A DNA stretch of 64,000 nucleotides, taken from Channallabes apus. Taxonomy: Eukaryota; Chordata; Actinopteri; Siluriformes; Clariidae. The DNA lies in NCBI GenBank assembly GCA_030522415.1, contig CM060114.1, positions 25,877,304 through 25,941,303 of the forward strand. Reading direction: 5' to 3'. Below the pieces are notes generated by a model, which was not told where the DNA came from, did no database searches, and saw only the letters and a program-made list of their open reading frames with translations. Within the stretch, counting starts at the first letter, position 1. Every line of letters begins with the position of its first letter. Shown here in pieces: positions 20,953 through 31,139 of the stretch. The position numbers were made by a program, and so were the translations under genes.

Positions 20953-22516
20953 ATGCCCCCCCGGGCACCCCCAGGGGGTCGGTGTTCAGTTTCCGCCGCC
21001 TATGGTGTTTCGGACGACACCGGTCCCCAGAGATATGTTAGTGCCTCGGTTTTATCCCGCTACATCCCAGGATGCCAAACCACTAACACCCCCCGTGCAG
21101 TCGAAGTACTAGAGCTCGTACCCCTCTTGGAGAAGCTGGCAGCGTGGAAGCTACTGCCAGGCATATCTCCCTGGGTGCTACGGACTGTAGACAAATGCTA
21201 CAGGATTCTGTTTGCACATCGCCCTCCGCGTTTCAACGGCGTGGTTCACACTTCCGTGATACCAGAAAGGGCGCATCTGCTGAACTCCGAAGTCCAGGCA
21301 TTGCTGGAGAAGGGAGCCATAGAACAGGTTCCTCCTCCAGACAGGGAGTCAGGCTACTACAGTCGTTTTTTCTTGGTCCCCAAGAAAGGCGGGGGGCTAC
21401 GTCCAATTTTGGATCTTCGAGGGTTGAACCGCTATCTCAAAAAGTACAGATTAAAAATGTTAACTATCAAAATGTTTGTCTCACAAATCCAACCAGAAGA
21501 TTGGTTTGTGACAATAGACTTAAAGGACGCATACTTTCACATAGAAATCTTGCCACAACACAGGAAGTTCCTGAGGTTCGCTTTCGGCGGAAAAGCTTAC
21601 CAGTATCGGGTCCTTCCTTTCGTATATACAAATGTATGGATGCCTTCCTGGCTCTCTTGCGACTCCATGGCATCCGTATTCTCAATTACATAGACGACTG
21701 GCTAATTCTGGCCCAGTCTCATCAGCTAGCGCTCTGACATCGCAATGTCGTCCTAGCTCATCTCCATTCGCTGGGTTTAAGACTCAACGCTACCAAAAGC
21801 ATTCTCTTTCTGGCTCAGAGGACAACATACTTGGGTGTCAGGTGGGATTCGATCACTATGCGGGCACAATTGTCTCCCGTTCGTGTCGAATCAATCCTCA
21901 GCGCCCTCAAGGAAATCAGACTAGACCAAGAAGTGACTGTACATCACTTTCAAAAATGTTTAGGCCTCATGGCAGCTGCATCCATGGTGATACCTTTGGG
22001 CCTTCTACACATGAGAGCTTTTCAGTTGTGGCTGAAATCCCCGAAGGCAAATAAGGGTTACGCGCGAAGGACATTCTATGTACCTTTTCTATGTGGTTCA
22101 GACCCCGGTTTCTCACCTTGGGTCCCACTCTAGGTCCGTCTTGTCGTCGCAAAATGCTAACGACAGTTAATCCAAAATGCTTCCCTTACCGGCTGGGGCG
22201 TGGTCTTGGATGGCCGTCCAGCTCAAGGGCGCTGGAGAGGTCATCTTCCCGCATGGCACATCAATTGCCTCGAAATGATGGCTTTATTTCTGGCCCTACA
22301 GCACTTCCTCCAGCAGCTGAGAGGCTACCATGTTCTAGTGCGGGTGGACAACACATCGGTAGCGGACTGCACTTGCGCCGCTTGAACGAGCTAGCACATC
22401 AGGTTCTGCTCTGGGCACAGGACAAGTTCCTGTCCCTCAGGGCGAATTACATTCCAGGGCGCATGAATGTGGGAGCAGATTCACTGTCCAGACAAGCTGT
22501 GACACACGGGGAATAG
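20953..22516 (+). pseudogene. DIRS reverse transcriptase and RNase H, broken
   Basis: The RT frame is seen as AIEQVPPPDRESGYYSRFFL, VPKKGGGLRPILDLRGLNRY and TIDLKDAYFHIEILPQHRKF to about 21690. A small deletion and frameshift at about 21620 moves the rest to another frame, where the catalytic NYIDDWLILAQS (21683-21718) is found. RNase H follows near 22195-22385 (VLDGRPAQGRW, NCLEMMALFLAL, VRVDNTSVADC) and after another shift ends ANYIPGRMNVGADSLSRQ. In a working element this enzyme would copy the DIRS RNA. At least three frame changes make this copy dead. Confidence 0.85.
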
Positions 22517-23406
22517 AAACTCCACCCCAAATCTGGGAAAGATTTTTCACAGCAGAGGTGGACCTCTTTGCTTCCCTAGAGACTGCACAGTGTCCCCTCT
22601 ACTACTCTCTGACTCATCCAGCTCCCCTAGGTCTGGACGCAATGGCCCATACGTGGCCCGATTTACGCCTTTATGCGTTTCCTCCAATACCTCTGCTCCC
22701 GGGAGTCCTGGCGAGGGTCTGTCAACACGGTTTGCACCTCTTACTGATAGTGCCCCGTTGGCCGGCCAGAGTATGGTTCTCGGATCTAATATCTCTCCTC
22801 GATGGCTCACCTTGGATGATTCCAGTGAGGAGGGATCTCCTGTCTCAGGCGCAAGGGACAATATTTCATGCCCGACCCGAGCTTTGGAACCTTCATGTTT
22901 GGCCCCTGAACAGGACCAACTGAGTCAAGCTGGTCTCCCAGCCAGTGTAATTGACACTATTCTAGCCGCTAGAGCTCCCTCCAAAAGCTTATGCCCTCAA
23001 ATGGAATGTATTTGAAAATTGGTGCATGATGAAGCAGGTAGACCCAGTCCACTGCCGATTTGTTTTCCTCAGGACATACGTGGCCGCTATTTCAACCTGA
23101 GGGGGTTACTGTGGGAAAACACCCTTTAGTTGCCCGTTTTATTCATGGAGACAAACGGTTGAGGCCACTCACTAGAGCCACGGCCCCTTCATGGGATTTA
23201 TCTATCGTGGTCGAAGGTCTAATTGACACTCCTTTCAAACAACTAGAGTCAGCGCCTGACAGGCTTCTGACTCTTAAATTTTTCTTATGGCCATTACCTC
23301 TCTTAAAAGGATTGGAGATCTGCGCGCCTTGTCAGTCTCCCCATCCTGCCTGGACTTTTCCCCTGGGCTAGTTAAGGCCATTTTGCATCCTCACCCGAAC
23401 TATCTT
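22517..23406 (+). pseudogene. DIRS downstream region and N-terminal recombinase part, broken
   Basis: After RNase H comes VDLFASLETAQCPLYYSLTH and IVPRWPARVWFSDLISLL to a stop at 22923, a region typical of vertebrate DIRS. In another frame LPASVIDTILAARAPSKSL begins the recombinase part (22935 on), followed by APDRLLTLKFFLWPLPLLKG. The coding reaches SPSCLDFSPGLVKAILHPHPNY in a further frame and is then cut by the L2 LINE at 23407. Confidence 0.7.
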
Positions 23407-23407
23407 G

Positions 23408-23527
23408 TATAACTGGAATGTTTTCTGGGAGCGTCCTAGGCTCTATCACACCGATGGCCTAAACCCTAGCAGAGCTGGAGCAGCGGTCCTCTCTGACAAC
23501 ATCTCCAGAACACTACGAACCATCTGA
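23408..23527 (+). pseudogene. C-terminal end of LINE ORF1 (esterase-like)
   Basis: The frame reads NWNVFWERPRLYHTDGLNPS and RAGAAVLSDNISRTLRTI, ending in TGA at 23525-23527. The DG-N/H-x-x-x-G arrangement resembles the last block of SGNH-type esterases known in ORF1 of CR1/L2 LINEs, with N in place of the usual H. Everything upstream was lost by 5' truncation. The assignment is by family knowledge and moderate. Confidence 0.55.
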
Positions 23528-23623
23528 CTGGCGGTAAGTCATACTGTAGATTCCAAACATATTAGACACATCACAACTCACCGTAGTGATAGACGAACAC
23601 ACATAGCTTGTCCTATAGAAACT

Positions 23624-26589
23624 GTGTCTGTTCCCCGAATACTGAGAAAAAAGAATAAATTTGTTAAATTTGCCCGAAACAATCTGATAACCATAAAACC
23701 AGAAAAAGGCAAAATAAGTAGTCAAAATCCACCTCTAAAGTTTGGACTACTCAACATTAGATCCCTTGCGCCTAAAGCACTTATTGTTAATGAAATTATC
23801 TCAGATTATTGCCTTGACGCACTCTGTCTCACTGAAACCTGGCTTAAACCAAATTAATATTTTGGTCTGAATGAGTCTACTCCGTCAGGATATTTCTATA
23901 AGCACGAGCCCTGTCTAATTGGTCGCGGTGGTGGTGTCGCCACTATCTACAATGATGTACTCACTGTTACCCAGAAAATAAGGCCCAGGTTTAATTCATT
24001 TGAAGTGCTTATCATTAATGTTGCACTAAATGAAATACGTAATAAACCCTTGCTATATTTTACCTTGGCCACCGTGTACAGACCCCCGGGGCCATATGGC
24101 GATTTTCTTAAAGAATTTGGACATCTGCTATCAGACCTATTGGTTAACTCTGACAAAGTATTGATAGTAGGAGACTTTAACATTCATGTAGATGATGCTA
24201 ACGACGCTTTAGCACTCACATTTATGGATTTACTAAATTCCTTTGGGGTTAAGCAAAATATAATTGGAGCAACTCACCGCTTTAATCATACGCTAGATTT
24301 AATTATATCCCATGGTATAGATGTCTCTAATATAGAGATCATACCTCAAAGTGATGATATCACAGATCATCACCTCCTGACATATACTCTACCCGTAGAA
24401 CAGATTAGCTGTGCCTCCCCACGCTATCAATCTGTTAGAAATATGAATCCCACCACTAAAGACAGATTCACAAGTAATCTGCCGGATCTGTCCCAATTTC
24501 TTATTAGACCCCTAAATGCAGATGATCTAGATGAAGTGACTAGCAGCATGGGCACTATTTTTACCAGTACATTAGACACTGTTGCTCCCATCAGATTAAA
24601 AAAAGTCAGAGATAAAACATTGGCACCGTGGTACAACAGTCATACTCGCGCCCTAAAGAGAGCAACCCGTAACCTCGAGCGAAAATGGAGGAAAACTAAA
24701 TTAGAAGTTTTTCGAATTGCGTATAAAGACAGTATGTGCAGCTATAGACAGGCTCTAAAAACTGCTAGGACCGAGCATCTTAGCCAACTGATAGCAAGAA
24801 ACCAAAACAATCCCAGGTTCTTATTTAGTACAGTGGCTCGCCTAACAAAACCTAAGATGCCCGCAGAGAGTATCCCATCACAGTTTAGAAGTGAAGACTT
24901 TATGGACTTCTTTAATGAAAAAATCAATAATATCAGGAAGAAAATAATGGAGGTTCAACCTCTAATAGTATCTCACGATCCAGTTCAGCCTATAGCTTCA
25001 CAGTTAGATTTTCACTGCTTTACAGGTATAGGACAGGAAGAGCTGTATAAACTTTTCACCTCGGCTAAATCAACAACGTGCCTGTTAGACCCAATCCCAA
25101 CCAGATTTTTAAAAGAAGTGATGCTTACGGTTGGAGAGCCACTCCTAAACATTATTAATTCTTCATTACATCTAGGTCACGTCCCTAAACCTTTCAAGTT
25201 AGCAGTTATTAAGCCGCTTCTTAAAAAATCTAATTTGGACGCGAATGAAATAAAAAATTACAGACCGATCTCAAACCTCCCGTTCATATCAAAAATACTA
25301 GAAAAAGTAGTATCAGCTCAAATTTGCACATTCTTGCAGGATAACAACATCCTTGAAGAATTTCAGTCAGGTTTCAGGCCCCATCATAGCACAGAAACTG
25401 CACTAGTTAAGATTACAAATGACTTGTTTTTAGCTTCAGACCAAGGCTGCATCTCATTGCTAGTCCTGCTCGATCTTAGTGCTGCATTCGACACTATAGA
25501 TCATAATATTCTCATAGATCGCTTACAAAATTATATAGGTATTCAGGGACAGGCACTAAAATGGTTTAGATCTTACCTGTCTGATCGCTACCATTTTGTA
25601 GATCTAAATGGAGAACCGTCTGGTATAATGCCAGTGAAATATGGGGTCCCACAAGGGTCAGTTTTAGGACCTCTGTTGTTCTCAATATACATGCTTCCCT
25701 TGGGTAACATCATTAGAAGACATGGGATTAGTTTCCATTGTTATGCTGATGATACCCAATTATATATCTCAACTAAACCAGACGAAATACCTAAGTTGTC
25801 TAGATTAACTGAGTGTGTCCAGGACATAAAAGATTGGATGACCAATAACTTTCTTTTATTAAATTCAGATAAGACAGAGATATTACTTATTGGCCCAAAA
25901 ACCAGCACACAACAGCTTTCACAATTCAGCTTGCGCTTAGAAGGATGTACTGTTATTACCAGCTCAGCAGTAAAAGATCTGGGAGTAATATTAGACAGTA
26001 ACTTGTCTTTTGAAAATCACATTTCAAATATCACAAAAACAGCCTTTTTCCATCTTCGAAATATTGCTAAACTTAGGAACATCTTATCCGTATCTGATGC
26101 AGAAAAACTAGTTCATGCATTCATGACCTCCAGACTGGACTATTGTAATGCATTACTAGGTGGTTGTCCTGCATCCTCAATAAACAAGCTTCAGTTAATC
26201 CAAAATGCAGCTGCCAGGGTTCTCACTAGATCCAGAAAATATGATCATATAACCCCAATATTATCATCCCTGCACTGGCTACCTGTTCAGTTTAGAATAA
26301 ATTACAAAATAGTATTACTTACATACAAGGCCTTAAATGGTTTACTGTAGCTCCCACATACCTAACCAGTCTTCTGATACGCTACAATCCACCACGCGCC
26401 TTAAGATCACAAAACTCCGGACTTCTGGTAGTTCCCAGAATTTCAAAATCTACAAAAGGGGGTAGGGCTTTTTCATATTTAGCTCCAAAGCTTTGGAATA
26501 GCCTTCCAGACAGTGTTTGGGGAGCAGACATGGTTTCTCAGTTCAAAAGTAGACTCAAGACGCATCTTTTTAATCTGGCATACACATAA
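23624..26589 (+). pseudogene. L2 ORF2: endonuclease and reverse transcriptase, two lesions
   Basis: The frame opens with FGLLNIRSLAPKALIVNEII and LCLTETWLKPN (endonuclease), meets an in-frame TAA at 23855-23857, and continues in the same frame with [24 protein letters not shown] and [12 protein letters not shown] (GDFN motif). RT follows: [78 protein letters not shown] and the catalytic YADD (25742-25753). A shift near 26345 puts the last 80 codons in another frame (APTYLTSLLIRYNPPRALRS ... LKTHLFNLAYT), ending at 26589. One nonsense and one frameshift suggest a fairly young but dead copy. Confidence 0.9.
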
Positions 26590-27242
26590 CTCATCCCAGT
26601 ACTCATACTCCAGTACACCTATACCGAATGGCAACTACGCTAATTCTCCCCATCTGTTCTGTATTTCTCTACCCATCCCGAGGCATCGGGAGATTTTGCC
26701 AGCTTCAGTAGACAAAGGCCGACCCTGCGAGGTTCCTGAGGCATCCAGAGAAGGACCAGCTCCAACTGGATTCAGCTTTATGATGGTTGGAGCTACACAT
26801 GCTGCTCCTGTGCTTCCAGTGATCCAGACCTCATCTGCCCTCTGCACCTACTGACTCGTCCCTATGCTGAACTGGTCTTCATGACAAATTTAAATAATTT
26901 CTGTCATATTGAATTTTCACCTGCACAACACACAAGATGTTATATCATTTCTATCTGTTATCGCCCAAATGAGGATGGGTTCCCTGTTGAGTCTGGTTCC
27001 TCTCAAGGTTTCTTCCTAATGCCATCTCAGGGAGTTTTTCCTTGCCACCGTCGCCGTCACCCTTGGCTTGCTCATCAGAGAAATTTCATTCATTCGTCTC
27101 ATTATTATCTGCATATTTTTCTCACACATCCACACTTCCAATGATTTTCTTTTCTATAATTATTATTTGTTTTTATTTATTTATTTTCCATTATAATTTT
27201 ATTTATTTATTTATTATAAAATTGAATTGAATTGAATATCTT

Positions 27243-27715
27243 CCGAAAGTTCCAATCTCAACCATGCACCCTGTTTTTCTTGAAGCCTTCTGTCCTCTGC
27301 CTTTCATATTGTAGCTTCAGAGTAGGAGAGACTTCACCTACTGTGTCCAGTACGTGCTCTTCAGATCTACATCCACCGCACCAGCCAGTGGCGTAAATCA
27401 GAGCAGCTCTTTATATGCCATGGAGGTCGTAACCAGGGGGCGGCCGCCACTACACAGACCTTGTCACACTGGGTGAGAGATGCTATTGCTCTCTCCTACG
27501 AGGCGCGTGGGCTCACTTCGCCTTTAGGAACCAGGGCTCATTCAACAAGGGGAATTGCTTCATCCATTGCACTAGCAAGAGGTATTTCCCCTGCAGCAAG
27601 TGTGTGATGCGGCGGGCTGGTCCTCTCCGCACACATTTGTAAAAATTTTATAGTCTGGATGTTCCTGCCACTCCAGGCTCACGTGTCCTCGAGTCAGCTT
27701 CCCAGACATAGTTCT
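27243..27715 (+). pseudogene. DIRS tyrosine recombinase C-terminal part
   Basis: This is the continuation of the DIRS recombinase after the L2 insertion. It reads VPISTMHPVFLEAFC, then YIHRTSQWRKSEQLFICHGG, LSHWVRDAIALSYEARG, STRGIASSIALARGISPAAS and CDAAGWSSPHTFVKFYSLDV. The HTF...Y segment holds the usual catalytic histidine and tyrosine. The enzyme would join circular DIRS DNA to the genome. It is separated from its N-terminal half by 3.8 kb of LINE, so it is inactive. Confidence 0.8.
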
Positions 27716-27796
27716 GAGATCTCTCGGCCTTGTGCGCACACGCTACACAACCTTGGGGGTCCAGACACTTGCAGTGCGGCGACGTTGGTACTCTCA

Positions 27797-27908
27797 TTCC
27801 CATAGCGTTTTCACGCAGCATCGAGTGTAGCCTTTGAAAGGGAACGTCTCGGGTTACTTTGCTGTAACCCTGTTCCCTGAAAAGGCGGGAACGAGATGCT
27901 GCGTCCCA
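27797..27908. other. DIRS internal complementary region
   Basis: The first part (ATAGCGTTTTCACGCAGCAT ... CCTTTGAAAGGGAAC) is the reverse complement of the outer end of the left repeat (19278-19319). The second part (GTCTCGGGTTACTTTGCTGT ... GGCGGGAACGAGATGCTGCG) is the reverse complement of the outer end of the right repeat (28105-28165). This joined copy of both ends is the template used to complete the termini in the accepted DIRS model. Confidence 0.82.
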
Positions 27909-27939
27909 ATGCCGCACTGCCTCGTGACCGGACGTCCGT

Positions 27940-28172
27940 TCAGACAAATCAATCTGAGGAATGTTTCTGGTTCACCTGTGTTTAAAACGAGTGCGTCTAA
28001 TCAGATGACGTCACCCTACCGAGGTTATATAAGCCAAAATTTGGCGTGTTTGATACACACATGCTTCACAACCGGCAACATGAAAAGATATTCCCATAGC
28101 GTTTTCACGCAGCATCTCGTTCCCGCCTTTTCAGGGAACAGGGTTACAGCAATGTAACCTGAGACGTTCCCT
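27940..28172 (-). repeat. Right inverted terminal repeat of DIRS
   Basis: Its reverse complement matches 19278-19475 (GGTGACGTCATCTGATTAGA, GGCTTATATAACCTCGG, GAATATCTTTTCATG). It runs further out than the left repeat, to about 28172. Confidence 0.85.
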
Positions 28173-28253
28173 ATTATTTCCCTTCTCCACTGGCTTTAAA
28201 TGTTATATACTGTATGTTCAGCTCATATTTAAGAGTTATATCTTCTCAGATAC

Positions 28254-29335
28254 ATTTGTTCTGACTTCATGCAATATCTTGATATCATTATGGCTATCCA
28301 TTAGCTTATTAAAGTGAATTCTAATACGTAATATGAGTGTCTCCTTATTCACCCTGCTGGAAAGTGGTGAATGTATTCCCCTGTTGAGAATAATTTCTTT
28401 CAAGGTTTCTTCATCCTTAGCTTTTATAGATTTTACATGCACACACAGGGCTATTGGGTGGTCTTCTGAGATTGTCTGAACTTCCCTATGCATATTCTGT
28501 CTCCATAATGCACTTCCTGATTCTTCATATGGTAATACCTCCTATATCCTGTGTTCAGACAAATATACATAAAAATAGCTTGTGTGCCCTGGAACCCTTT
28601 TGTGTCACTGAAAAATGCTAATGTGTCTCTTATCATCTGTCTGTCTCCGGGTCTCTTTGACTTACGTGTTGATGGCTTTTGCTTTTTTGATGTAAGAGAT
28701 GTACGTGGCACAGGGCATCTGTTCCAAAGCTTAAATATGCTCTCTTCACTGATAATAAACAGAGAACTTCAGACACATTGTGTATTGTGTGTGCGTTTTT
28801 TCCTATGCTCGGCCTGTAAGCCTATAAAGGTGCAGCACACACTTAACAGCTATAGTTCATGAACTTTAATAAATAGATAAGCGAATACCCATAAACTCCT
28901 TTATTCTTGTTATTCTACAAAGTTGAAGTACTGTAACAGCTTGTGATCATGGTGCCCTCTCTAGAGAGTGTGTAAATGTGTTCCTTTAATCAATACAGCT
29001 CAATGGTGCTTGGGCGTCTCCTAGGCGACAGCCATGTCTGTGTTCTCATGCACCATTAAAAATGCATTGGACATATATCAACACATTTCTTTTTTCAATG
29101 CATCCATTCATGTCTGACAGTTACCACTATTTACTGTATACATGACTGAACATTCTTATACTGTAGGGAGATCGAATGAGAGAAAATGGATGGATTTCCA
29201 TGTTTTCTTGAAAAGCTGTGCTCAACCAAAACCCACACACTCTGCTTGTAAGTAGTGGGCAGTGAAATGCTTTAAAACTACTAGTCTCATAATTACCTTC
29301 TCCAGAGATATATTTATTTCAGAGTTGGCCTGATG
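28254..29335. repeat. Diverged duplicated segment, copy B
   Basis: It is collinear with 12646-13330 through the three anchors listed there. Copy B is longer by about 440 bp between the first and second anchors. No transposon ends or convincing reading frame are seen. Confidence 0.65.
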
Positions 29336-29344
29336 AACTGTATA

Positions 29345-29660
29345 TACTGATCAGTCATGATATATTAAAACCACCAAGGAGGCTCAGGCACATTACATGG
29401 GTGCTTGATCGGATTGGGATCTGGAGAGTTTGAAGGCTGGGTTGGCGGCCTTGAGTTTTTGCCTGTTGGGTCCCATGTCGGGCGGTCTGTGGTACACTGG
29501 GTGTTCTGGTGGCTAACACTGGCTTTTTTTCAGGGATTTGTTCTGTATTGGCTTTTCTATGGGTTTGACTGGACAGACTAGCCCTTGGTACTCGTGGGCA
29601 TGAGTCAGCCTTGTGTACCCATGATCCTGTCATCCTTGGGGTGGTGGTAAGCAATATACT
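29345..29660 (-). pseudogene. Tc1-like relic
   Basis: The plus strand has CTGATCAGTCATGATATATT (terminal-repeat-like) and GATCGGATTGGGATCTGGAG, the reverse of the SPDLNPI coding stretch of Tc1 transposases. The middle of the gene is missing. It is related to 705-1210. Confidence 0.5.
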
Positions 29661-30060
29661 GGTGCAACCCTCCTGGAATTTAATAGTTAAGGGATAGATG
29701 ATTATTTTCTACAGAATTTTAATATTTCTCAAAGGAACGTTACACTTTCAGAATTCAGTCGTGTCAGGCTTCTTTGTCTGGTACATCCTGGAAATTGCTT
29801 GATAAAGATAAGATCTGTGAAATTCCAGCATGCCTGTATTAGTATCCTGTTAACCCCTCTCCCCAACTCACATAAAGGCAAAGCAGTTCCATACACAAAC
29901 GTACCCAATGGGCTATTTGGAACAAAAAGCCATTTTGACCCAAAATGTAGCACATAATACCTGGAATAGAGTCAGGTTTTATAAGTAGAGAACCAAAATT
30001 TAATTTTTCGATTAAATCATTTGATTAAAACTAGGGAGTGCATGTACTGTACATACACTT

Positions 30061-30408
30061 ATCCATCCATCTACTGTAGGAACCTTTGTAGTCCAGGTAG
30101 AGACTGTGGAGGCCAATGATAATGACCATTTATTTATTTATTTATTTATTTATTCACATTTTTACAACCGTGGTAGGACCTCTGGTTAACACTCACACGC
30201 ACATACACACACTACAGGCACTTTGGGAAGCCAGTTAGACTAATCTGCATGTCCTTGGACTATGGGAGGAAACCAGAGCACTCAGAAAAAAAACCTAACA
30301 TGGACGGCAAGAACATGCAAACTCCGTGCACACAGACCCCGAGGCAGGAATCGAACCCGGGGACGCGTAAGCCGATAACACTAACCACAAAGCCACTATG
30401 CTGCCACA
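30061..30408 (-). mobile_element. tRNA-derived SINE, subfamily B
   Basis: In reverse it carries the head (GTGGTTAGTG...GGTTCGATTCCTG), the shared body (GTTTGCATGTTCTTGCCG) and the subfamily B tail (ACAACCGTGG in plus-strand reading, then a TTTA repeat and AATGACCATT). Ends are approximate. Confidence 0.75.
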
Positions 30409-30654
30409 TACACTTACTGTATACCCACTGTAAAATATGATAATTGATCATTGATAGTTTGGCACATATTAGACACGGTTGTAAAGGCAACTATCTTATG
30501 AGAACATTATTTTAATTTTGATAGATAACTTCATAGATTATGCTTAAGACTCGGCTCTTCTTTGCACAAATCTAAGTGTGATGGGGAGTATAAATTTTTT
30601 ATGGGCTTGTGGTCTGAAAACACCCACCAGAACTACTTTAACCTTATTAATTAG

Positions 30655-31130
30655 TAATAGAATTTACATTTACATTAACAGCATTTGTTAGATACCCTTA
30701 TCCAAAGCCGTTTGCATTAGTCAAACACCACTGGGAAGTTTTTTTTTAAATGATGGTGGGTGTTAACCCAAATACATAAGATACGTCTTTAGATGTTTAA
30801 AAATTGCCAGTGACTTGGCTATACTATCCGGACATCTAGAGGAAGATCATTCTAGCACCTACAGTAGGCGCCAGAACAGAAAAAAGTCTAAATGTCTTCC
30901 TCGATCCAGTCAAGCAGTGCTGGAGTTGCACATCTGGAGTCCGGCTAAGTTGCGCATCAGAACATGTTTGCATCAGTGGAAAACCAAGGGATGCAAGTTA
31001 TATATATTTTTTGCATTCCATGCAGGATGTAGTGAACACATAGCCCCATGGGTCCCAAGAATGTTAGCAAGGATGGTAACAAGAAGAAAAAGGAGCCACT
31101 TTCAGTTTTGTTTGTAAAGCAGCTGATGCT
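30655..31130. repeat. Possible unclassified interspersed repeat
   Basis: TTTACATTTACATTAACAGC followed by TTGTTAGATACCCTTATCCA resembles a motif common in fish repeats. No ends or coding sequence are clear. Confidence 0.3.
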
Positions 31131-31139
31131 AAATGAATC

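Larger units (their letters stand above)
23407..27236 (+). mobile_element. L2-type LINE nested in DIRS
   Basis: A 6-bp target duplication, TATCTT (23401-23406 and 27237-27242), bounds the insertion. It sits exactly where the DIRS recombinase frame is interrupted (HPHPNYL / PKVPIST). The element is 5'-truncated within ORF1, has most of ORF2, and ends in the 3' tail shared by other truncated copies in the window (TTATAAAATTGAATTGAATTGAA). The TSD and clean join show it inserted after DIRS. Confidence 0.93.
19278..28172 (+). mobile_element. DIRS-type retrotransposon, interrupted by an L2 LINE
   Basis: DIRS elements insert by a tyrosine recombinase and have inverted rather than direct terminal repeats. 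Here TGTTGCCGGTTGTGAAGCAT at about 19341 recurs inverted near 28063-28082, and the two repeats extend about 140-200 bp, including TTGGCTTATATAACC. No target duplication is seen, as expected. Gag, RT/RNase H and recombinase regions are recognisable but broken. An L2-type LINE occupies 23407-27236. Without it the element is about 5.06 kb, normal for the class. Confidence 0.92.
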
